NCBI GenBank assembly: GCA_937910305.1
Contig: CALEPS010000170.1
Location: 1-13,231 of the forward strand
Direction: 5' to 3'
Source: an uncultured Bacteroidales bacterium
Lineage (GTDB): Bacteria; Bacteroidota; Bacteroidia; Bacteroidales; Paludibacteraceae
DNA: 13,231 bases
Both the position numbers and the translations under genes were made by a program. The notes beneath the pieces are model-generated. The model did no database searches. It was given only the letters and a program-made list of their open reading frames with translations, and was not told the origin of the DNA. Position 1 is the first letter of the stretch. The number at the start of each line of letters is the position of its first letter. Below, piece after piece: positions 4,867 through 10,451 of this stretch.

Positions 4867-7749
4867 ATGCGCATGCGGGTACACATATTATTTTTAATGC
4901 TCCTATTCTGCTTCACGGCGGTGTGGGCAGAAGATAGTATACCCGCCGGTATTCAGTCGTCAGACAGTATTGTGCAGGAAGTAAAAACCTCCCCCGCCCC
5001 CTCCTCAAGAGGGGAGAATGAGGATAGTTCTATTGCAGAGGAGGAAAGCAAGCCGAAGAAGGAGAGTGAGCTCAAATCGCCTGTGCATTACCAGGCGTCC
5101 GACTCGATGATCATGATGGGGAACGGTACCGCCTTCCTGCACGGGAAGGGCGACCTCAAATACGAATCGATGCAGCTGCAGGCGGATTACATCCGTATCA
5201 AGATGGACTCCAGCACGATCTACGCCCACGGCGTGTATGACTCGATATACGAGGAATGGCACGGCAAGCCCGTCTTCAACGATGGCAAAGAGAGTTACGA
5301 GACCAACGAGATAACCTATAACATCAAGACGCAGAAAGGTTATATCCGTCACGTAGTGACCCAGCAGGGCGAAGGATATATCATCGCCGACAAGACCAAG
5401 AAACTGAACAACGACGAGATGATGCTTGGCGGCGGACAGTACACCACCTGCGATGACCACGACCATCCGCATTTCTACCTCCATCTGACGAAAGCGAAAG
5501 TGAAGCCGGGCGAGTACATAGCCGCCGGACCGTCTTATTTGGTGGTAGGTGATGTGCCGCTTCCGATAGCGCTGCCGTTCGGATTCTTCCCGTTCACGAA
5601 CACCTATTCGTCCGGACTGATCATGCCTACTTTCGGCGACGACTACACGCGCGGCTTGTACCTGCGCGGATTAGGATATTATTTCGCCATCTGCGACTAC
5701 ATGGACCTCGAAGTGACGGGCGACATCTACAGCCGCGGCACCTGGGCAGTGAGCGCCAAGAGCCGGTATCTGTGGCGGTACCATTTCTCGGGCAACCTGA
5801 GTATCAGTTACCGCAACGATGTGACGAGCGAACAAGGCATGCCGGACTACAGTGCGCGTAAGAACTTCAGCATCCAATGGAGCCACTCGCAGGACGCCAA
5901 GTCCAACCCGTACAGCACTTTCTCCGCATCCGTCAACTTCTCCACATCGGGTTACAACCGCAGCAACATCAACAGTTACTACAACCCATCCCTGTACTCG
6001 GAGAACACGAAGAGCAGTACGATCAACTACACGCAGCGGTTCCCCGACAGTCCGTGGAGCCTGTCGATGAGCGCGAGTCTGACACAACGCACCAGCGACT
6101 CGACCATCAGCCTTACCGCACCGCAGATGACCGTCTCCATGAGCAGCCAGTACCCGTTCAAACTATGGCGGCAGGCGACACTCAAACGCAAAGGAAAAGT
6201 GGCAGGCAAAGAGCGGTGGTACGAGAAGATCAGCATGAGCTATTCGATGAACGGCAAGATAGCCACCAACAGCATGAAGGAGAAAGATTTCCTGCATTCG
6301 AACTTCTTCCGCGACTGGCAGACGGGTATCAGCCATAACCTGCCTATCAAAGCGAGTTTCACACTCTTCAAATACCTCTCCGTCTCGCCAACCATCAACC
6401 TGCGCGACCGGATGTATTTCAGCCGCATCGACCAGCAATGGGACGACGAGGCACAGGCGCTGGCGCGGGACACCACAACCGGATTCTACAACGTCTTCGA
6501 TTTTGACGTAGGACTGAGCCTCAGCACAAAGCTGTACGGCTTCTACACGCCGCTCAAGAAGCTGTTCCCGAACAGCAAAGTGGAGAAATTCCGCCATGTG
6601 GTGACACCTACCCTCTCTATCAGCTACCACCCGGATTTCGAAAAGAGTTTCTGGGGTTATTACGGCCATTACGACCAGCCGGTATATACCAACGAGACAG
6701 ACAGCACCACGGGCCGCAAGATCCAGAAGACGGACGAAGCCGGTAACCCGGTAGTGATGCACCAGACCTATTCGCGGTTCGCCAACAGCCCGTTCGGCAA
6801 CGCGCCGAGAGGCATGTCTGCAACGCTGAACTTCGGCGTAGCAAACAACCTGGAAGTCAAAGTGGTCAACAAAGAAGACACCACGGGCAAGAACCCGTAC
6901 AAGGTGATCAGTCTGATTGATAACTTCTCCGTGAACGGAGGATATAACTTCGCAGCCGACAGTATGAACTGGAGCAATTTCTCCGTGAACCTGCGTCTGA
7001 AATTCCCGAAGTTGAACAACTACAGCCTGAACATGAGTACGTCGCTCGATCCGTATATGTACGAACTGAACGCCGCCGGCACCCCCGTGCGGACCAACAA
7101 ACAGTACTGGCACAACGGACGGTTCCCGCACTGGAGCGGATTCAGTTGGAACTTCAGCTACACCTTCAACAACCAGACCATCAAGAAATGGAAAGCCGCG
7201 ATCGAGAAAAGGAGAGGCGAAAGTAAGCCGTCAGCCGGCAGCAGTCAGCCATCGGAAGCAGGGACGGGCGACGAAGAACCGAACCTTGAGCCGATCACGA
7301 AAGACGACAGCGGCATGGACCGCAACGCCAAGTTAGGCGGAAAGAAAGAAGCGGAGGTGGACGACGGATACGTCCGGACAGAGTTCCCATGGAGCCTCTC
7401 TATCAACTACTCCCTCGCCTACGCCAACGGAAGCGAGTTCGACTACAACAAGATGCAATACAAGATGAAATGGCGCAACTCGCTCAGCCTGCAAGGAAAC
7501 ATCGGTCTCGGACAAGGATGGAAAGTGAGCGCCAACATGACCTATAACTTCGATGTGATGAGAGTGACGAGCTGCACGTTCAACATCAGCCGGGACCTGC
7601 ACTGCTGGAACATGACAGCCAGCATCAACCCTATCGGACCGTTCAAGAGCTACACCTTCCATATAGGTGTCAACGCGTCCATACTGAGCGACCTCAAATA
7701 TGACAAAAACAGTAACCAATCAACAAATTCACGAGTAACATGGTGGTAG
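4867..7749 (+). CDS. lptD: LPS-assembly outer-membrane protein LptD (Bacteroidota type)
   Basis: A 960-residue outer-membrane protein that receives lipopolysaccharide from the periplasmic Lpt bridge and inserts it into the outer leaflet. The signal peptide ends VWA|ED (residue 21/22). A low-complexity linker (about 30-72) follows, then an OstA/LptA-like beta-jellyroll (about 75-215: DSMIMMGNGTAFLHGKG, LQADYIRI, YNIKTQKGYI, KTKKLNNDEMMLGGGQYTT). The region PLPIALPFGFFPF (231-243) opens a long barrel of alternating aromatic and polar strands to the end. I start at 4867; ATG 4873 is also possible, while TTG 4840 lies inside the promoter. Two repeat insertions fall outside the folded core: a palindromic element at residues 41-52 and a heptamer array near 787-797 in a hydrophilic loop. 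Proteobacterial LptD is about 780 residues, so this is long, as I recall for Bacteroidota members. The last 10 bases overlap slyD. Confidence 0.88.
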   Translation: MRMRVHILFLMLLFCFTAVWAEDSIPAGIQSSDSIVQEVKTSPAPSSRGENEDSSIAEEESKPKKESELKSPVHYQASDSMIMMGNGTAFLHGKGDLKYESMQLQADYIRIKMDSSTIYAHGVYDSIYEEWHGKPVFNDGKESYETNEITYNIKTQKGYIRHVVTQQGEGYIIADKTKKLNNDEMMLGGGQYTTCDDHDHPHFYLHLTKAKVKPGEYIAAGPSYLVVGDVPLPIALPFGFFPFTNTYSSGLIMPTFGDDYTRGLYLRGLGYYFAICDYMDLEVTGDIYSRGTWAVSAKSRYLWRYHFSGNLSISYRNDVTSEQGMPDYSARKNFSIQWSHSQDAKSNPYSTFSASVNFSTSGYNRSNINSYYNPSLYSENTKSSTINYTQRFPDSPWSLSMSASLTQRTSDSTISLTAPQMTVSMSSQYPFKLWRQATLKRKGKVAGKERWYEKISMSYSMNGKIATNSMKEKDFLHSNFFRDWQTGISHNLPIKASFTLFKYLSVSPTINLRDRMYFSRIDQQWDDEAQALARDTTTGFYNVFDFDVGLSLSTKLYGFYTPLKKLFPNSKVEKFRHVVTPTLSISYHPDFEKSFWGYYGHYDQPVYTNETDSTTGRKIQKTDEAGNPVVMHQTYSRFANSPFGNAPRGMSATLNFGVANNLEVKVVNKEDTTGKNPYKVISLIDNFSVNGGYNFAADSMNWSNFSVNLRLKFPKLNNYSLNMSTSLDPYMYELNAAGTPVRTNKQYWHNGRFPHWSGFSWNFSYTFNNQTIKKWKAAIEKRRGESKPSAGSSQPSEAGTGDEEPNLEPITKDDSGMDRNAKLGGKKEAEVDDGYVRTEFPWSLSINYSLAYANGSEFDYNKMQYKMKWRNSLSLQGNIGLGQGWKVSANMTYNFDVMRVTSCTFNISRDLHCWNMTASINPIGPFKSYTFHIGVNASILSDLKYDKNSNQSTNSRVTWW
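4986..5022 (+). repeat. C-rich/G-rich palindromic element, copy D, inside lptD
   Basis: AACCTCCCCCGCCCCCTCC, then TCAAGA, then GGGGAGAATGAGG; CCTC-TTGA/TCAAG-GAGG symmetry is visible at the centre. It encodes roughly residues 41-52 (TSPAPSSRGENE) in the linker between the signal peptide and the jellyroll. Base order matches copies A-C. Confidence 0.75.
7227..7254 (+). repeat. GCCNTCA heptamer array inside lptD
   Basis: Four consecutive 7-base units (GCCGTCA, GCCGGCA, GCAGTCA, GCCATCG) encode KPSAGSSQPSE in a Ser/Gly/Glu-rich hydrophilic loop of LptD. The units match the array at 10835-10883 in porU, so the two belong to one repeat family. Confidence 0.7.
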
Positions 7750-8327
7750 AAAAATTAAAAGTAGTGAGTGCCACGTACGAGCTGTACATAGCCGGCGAGG
7801 ACGGAAAAGAAGAGTTAATGGAAAAAGCTACGGAGGAGACTCCGTTAGTGTGGTGCCAAGGCGAAGGAATGATGCTCCCAGCCTTTGAAGCACAGATGGA
7901 AGGCAAAGAGGAAGGAGCGCTTTTCGACTTCGTGCTCAAAGCCGCAGACGCCTACGGCGAGTATATCCCTGAAGGACTAATGGACCTGCCGAAGAAGATG
8001 TTCTTCAACGGCGACGGCGAGTTCGACGAAGAGCGCGTGTATGTAGGTGCTGTCGTACCGATGAACACCGTGGACGGACAAGTAGTCAAAGCGCAGGTGT
8101 GCGAGATAACAGACGAACAAGTGACAATCGACCTCAACCACCCTTACGCCGGTGAGGACCTGCATTTCCAAGGAAAGATCATCGCTGTCCGCGACGTGAC
8201 GGAAGGCGAACTGAAAGCCATCCGCAACCCGCGACACGGATGCGGAGGCTGCGGCGGAGGATGCAGCAAGAAGAAAGGCGAAGGATGCGAAGGCTGCGGA
8301 GAAAGCGGTTGCGGAGGATGCGAATAA
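7740..8327 (+). CDS. slyD: SlyD-like FKBP-type peptidyl-prolyl isomerase with Cys-rich tail
   Basis: A 195-residue cytoplasmic folding catalyst that isomerises prolyl bonds. The order of SlyD is recognisable. The FKBP half has PLVWCQGEGMMLPAFEAQMEGKEEG (residues 35-59, the equivalent of LEYLHGHGNIIPGLEKALEGK) followed by AYGEYIPEGL. The insert-in-flap region is residues 85-130. The closing DLNHPYAGEDLHFQGKI...V segment is the NHPLAG signature. The tail from residue 167 is a metal-binding type extension with seven cysteines in CGGC/CEGC spacing and one His; E. coli SlyD has a mixed His/Cys tail. Nickel or zinc binding is inferred. The ATG lies 10 bases inside lptD in another frame with no Shine-Dalgarno site, so translation is probably coupled to lptD. 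Confidence 0.87.
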   Translation: MVVEKLKVVSATYELYIAGEDGKEELMEKATEETPLVWCQGEGMMLPAFEAQMEGKEEGALFDFVLKAADAYGEYIPEGLMDLPKKMFFNGDGEFDEERVYVGAVVPMNTVDGQVVKAQVCEITDEQVTIDLNHPYAGEDLHFQGKIIAVRDVTEGELKAIRNPRHGCGGCGGGCSKKKGEGCEGCGESGCGGCE

Positions 8328-8449
8328 CCCCAACTTACTCCCGTCATTCTCCCGAAACACCCCCGACCCGATTCTCTCTCGTTAGTGTCTCGCTAGTCTG
8401 ATTTGGACATGTAACATACATAAACAAACTAAAACAACATACATAAACT
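8328..8449. other. slyD-der intergenic region
   Basis: 122 bases. The first part is C-rich (three CTCCCG/CCCCCG runs), perhaps a decayed relative of the palindromic elements but not alignable with confidence. I see no TAnnTTTG promoter with a proper -33 (CTGATTTG at 8398-8405 is a poor match) and no terminator hairpin, so der may be transcribed from lptD-slyD. Confidence 0.5.
8413..8448 (+). repeat. Exact 13-base direct repeat in the der leader
   Basis: AACATACATAAAC occurs at 8413-8425 and again at 8436-8448, 23 bases apart start to start. The second copy ends one base before the der ATG. Both are unstructured and A-rich, as translation-enhancing leaders are in Bacteroidota. Function beyond that is unknown. 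Confidence 0.85.
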
Positions 8450-9766
8450 ATGGCAAATATTGTAGCGATAGTGGGTCGTCCCAATGTAGGGAAATCGACC
8501 CTGTTCAACCGCCTGACGGGAACACGGAGGGCGATAGTGATGAATACCGCCGGTACAACCCGTGACCGCCAGTACGGCAAAGCCGAATGGTGCGGAAGGG
8601 AGTTCTCGGTGATAGACACCGGGGGATGGGTTGTCAACAGCGATGACACTTTCGAGAGCGAGATCAACCGGCAAGTGGACCTCGCTATCCGCGAAGCGGA
8701 CGTAGTGATGCTGGTTGTCGATGTGAACGAAGGGGTGACCCAGTTCGACATGGAGGTGGCGCATCTGCTACGGCAGGCAAAGAAACCTACCGTCCTCTGC
8801 GTCAACAAAGTAGATACGTTCGAGAGCCAGTACGGCGCAGCTGAGTTCTACAAACTCGGCTTGGGCGAACCGTTTATCCTCTCCGCCGAGAACGGTCTGG
8901 GAACGGGTGATCTCTTGGACGAGGTAGTGAGCCGTTTCCGCAAAGAGGACAACAGCGACGAGGCACTCGAAGACCTGCCGCGGTTCGCTATCGTAGGACG
9001 GCCTAACGCAGGCAAGTCCAGCATCCTGAACGCCTTCATCGGAGAAGAGCGGACGATAGTAACCGACATCCCCGGCACGACACGGGACTCCATATACACC
9101 CGGTATAACAAGTTCGGCAAGGATTTCTACCTCGTCGATACCGCCGGCATCCGCAAGAAAGCCAAAGTGACGGAAGACATGGAGTATTACTCCGTCGTAC
9201 GCTCCATCCGCGCGATAGAGAACAGCGACGTGTGTATCCTCATGATTGACGCTACACGCGGCATTGAAGCACAGGACCTGAATATCTATTCGCTGATTCA
9301 GAAGAACAAGAAAGGACTGGTCGTTTGTATCAACAAATGGGACTTGGTGGAGAGCAAGACCAACGCTGACATCAAGGCATACGAGTCCGCTATCCGCGAA
9401 CGCATCGCGCCTTTCACGGATTTCCCCATCATCTTTACCTCCGCCGTAACCAAACAGAGGATATTCAAAGTGGTGGAGACCGCGATACATGTCTATGAGA
9501 ACAAGAACAAGAAAGTGCCGACAGCACAACTGAACGAGAAGTTCCTGCCGCTCATCGAGAACTACCCGCCGCCTGCATGGAAAGGCAAGTACATCAAGAT
9601 CAAATACTGCACCCAGTTGCCGAACACGCAGATACCTACGTTTGTGTTCTTCGCCAACCTGCCGCAGTACGTCAAAGAGCCGTACCGCCGTTTCCTGGAG
9701 AACAAACTGCGCGAGTGGTGGGATTTTAGCGGCACGCCGGTACAACTGTTTATACGGGCAAAGTGA
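8450..9766 (+). CDS. der: Ribosome-assembly GTPase Der (EngA)
   Basis: A 438-residue protein with the tandem GTPase domains unique to Der, which acts in late assembly of the 50S subunit. Domain 1: G1 GRPNVGKS (9-16), G2-type AGTTRD (34-39), G3 DTGG (56-59), G4 NKVD (119-122), G5 SAENG (145-149). Domain 2: G1 GRPNAGKS (183-190), PGTTRD (208-213), G3 DTAG (230-233), G4 NKWD (295-298), G5 near SAV (331-333). The C-terminal KH-like domain (about 350-438) ends in GTPVQLFIRAK, a typical Der terminus. Length and motifs are complete, with no insertion, unlike several neighbours. The start MANIVAIVGRPNVGKS is the family norm. A heptamer repeat array begins four bases after the stop. Confidence 0.98.
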   Translation: MANIVAIVGRPNVGKSTLFNRLTGTRRAIVMNTAGTTRDRQYGKAEWCGREFSVIDTGGWVVNSDDTFESEINRQVDLAIREADVVMLVVDVNEGVTQFDMEVAHLLRQAKKPTVLCVNKVDTFESQYGAAEFYKLGLGEPFILSAENGLGTGDLLDEVVSRFRKEDNSDEALEDLPRFAIVGRPNAGKSSILNAFIGEERTIVTDIPGTTRDSIYTRYNKFGKDFYLVDTAGIRKKAKVTEDMEYYSVVRSIRAIENSDVCILMIDATRGIEAQDLNIYSLIQKNKKGLVVCINKWDLVESKTNADIKAYESAIRERIAPFTDFPIIFTSAVTKQRIFKVVETAIHVYENKNKKVPTAQLNEKFLPLIENYPPPAWKGKYIKIKYCTQLPNTQIPTFVFFANLPQYVKEPYRRFLENKLREWWDFSGTPVQLFIRAK

Positions 9767-9770
9767 CAGG

Positions 9771-9819
9771 AGTCGAAAGCAAATAGTCAAAAGTCGAAAG
9801 CCGAAAGTAGAAAGATATT
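9771..9819 (+). repeat. AGTCGAA heptamer array after der
   Basis: Seven consecutive 7-base units with consensus AGTCGAA (AGTCGAA, AGCAAAT, AGTCAAA, AGTCGAA, AGCCGAA, AGTAGAA, AGATATT) start four bases after the der stop. The same units recur inside the next gene at 9918-9959, 99 bases on. Confidence 0.85.
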
Positions 9820-9822
9820 AAG

Positions 9823-9839
9823 AAAAAGTATAACTTTTT
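9823..9839. terminator. Possible weak hairpin terminator after der
   Basis: AAAAAGT (9823-9829) and ACTTTTT (9833-9839) form a 7-bp, 3-base-loop hairpin whose T-run is in the stem itself. It contains only one G-C pair, so termination would be weak; it would work in either direction. Confidence 0.35.
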
Positions 9840-9849
9840 ACTTAAATGC

Positions 9850-9880
9850 TTGCATATGTCAAAAAAAAGTAGTACCTTTG
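9850..9880 (+). promoter_or_regulatory. Promoter of the FAH-like gene and porU
   Basis: TTGC (9850-9853), 19 bases, then TACCTTTG (9873-9880), the same arrangement as the promoter of the repeat-protein gene. The ATG at 9894 lies only 13 bases after the -7 box, so the transcript should be almost leaderless. Confidence 0.78.
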
Positions 9881-9893
9881 CGCGCTTTTTGGT

Positions 9894-10451
9894 ATGAAAA
9901 TAATAGGTTTTGTATATAGTCAAAAGTCGAAAGACGAAAGTCGAAAGACAGAAAGCGAGTGGGAGATGGTGCTGAAAGGCGACAGTTGCCTGCTCAACGG
10001 AAGAAAGCCTTTTTTCCTGCCGGAAGGAGCCACGGAGATAGGAGCTACGGAATGTCTCATCCTCCGCGTCAGCCGGCTTGGCAAAGGGATCGCCTCGCGT
10101 TTTGCAGACAGATACTACGACGCAACGGCTCCCGGAGTGGATTTTACCGACCTCGCCGCGCTGCGTGAAGCACAAGAAGCAGGCAGGCCCTGGACACAGG
10201 CTATCGCGTTTGACTACAGCCTCGCGATAGGAGAATGGGACGATGTACGAAGCCACGATGTACAAAGTACGCAGGAGTCCTTGGTTCTTTCGCCCGAAGA
10301 AGCGATAGCGGAGGCAAGCAAGACCATGACCATCCGGCAAGGGGACTTGATTTATATCCAGAGAAAACAAACTCCGCGGCTCGTCCAAAAAGAAGAAGTC
10401 ATCCGCATGGAGACCAACGGAGAAGAAAAACTCTATTGCAAGATAAAATGA
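9894..10451 (+). CDS. Shortened fumarylacetoacetate hydrolase (FAH)-like protein, probably catalytically altered
   Basis: 185 residues. MKIIG, SCLLNGRKPFFLPE (31-44), RLGKGIASRFADRYYDA (61-77), GVDFTDL (81-87), FDYSLAIGEW (106-115) and IRQGDLIYI (147-155) follow the order of the FAH family (about 200 residues in Bacteroidota, from memory), whose members are metal-dependent hydrolases, isomerases or decarboxylases. Departures are clear. The E-x-E metal motif (YETE in relatives) reads GATE (50-53), losing one Glu, and the Lys usually before F-D-x-S is Ile104. Residues 9-22 come entirely from a 42-base heptamer array, and 116-129 from a GTAC-type repeat where relatives carry further core strands. 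The Asp of GVDF is kept. Either a diverged, possibly non-enzymatic protein or a decaying gene; the intact frame and the 4-base overlap with porU argue that it is translated. Start 9894 keeps the family N-terminus; ATG 9966 would skip the array. Confidence 0.75.
   Translation: MKIIGFVYSQKSKDESRKTESEWEMVLKGDSCLLNGRKPFFLPEGATEIGATECLILRVSRLGKGIASRFADRYYDATAPGVDFTDLAALREAQEAGRPWTQAIAFDYSLAIGEWDDVRSHDVQSTQESLVLSPEEAIAEASKTMTIRQGDLIYIQRKQTPRLVQKEEVIRMETNGEEKLYCKIK
9918..9959 (+). repeat. AGTCGAA heptamer array inside the FAH-like gene
   Basis: Six 7-base units (AGTCAAA, AGTCGAA, AGACGAA, AGTCGAA, AGACAGA, AAGCGAG) make exactly 42 bases, in frame, encoding residues 9-22: a Ser/Lys/Glu/Arg-rich stretch starting SQKSKDESRK. 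It replaces the region where relatives have the N-terminal active-site-lid loop. Confidence 0.88.
10245..10273 (+). repeat. GTACNAA-type repeat inside the FAH-like gene
   Basis: GTACGAA (10245), GTACAAA (10260) and GTACGCA (10267) recur within 29 bases; the last two are exactly 7 bases apart. They encode residues within DDVRSHDVQSTQES (116-129). Short and imperfect, so weaker than the other arrays. Confidence 0.45.

Noticed and set aside
6163..7131. Minus-strand open frame of 322 codons
   Set aside because: Antisense shadow of lptD; its composition reflects complement codons and it has no promoter or known motifs.
8768..9790. Minus-strand open frame of 340 codons
   Set aside because: Antisense to the conserved der gene, with no motif or start context of its own.
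9771..9959. Heptamer arrays as a CRISPR array
   Set aside because: Units are 7 bases, contiguous and without spacers; no cas genes are nearby.
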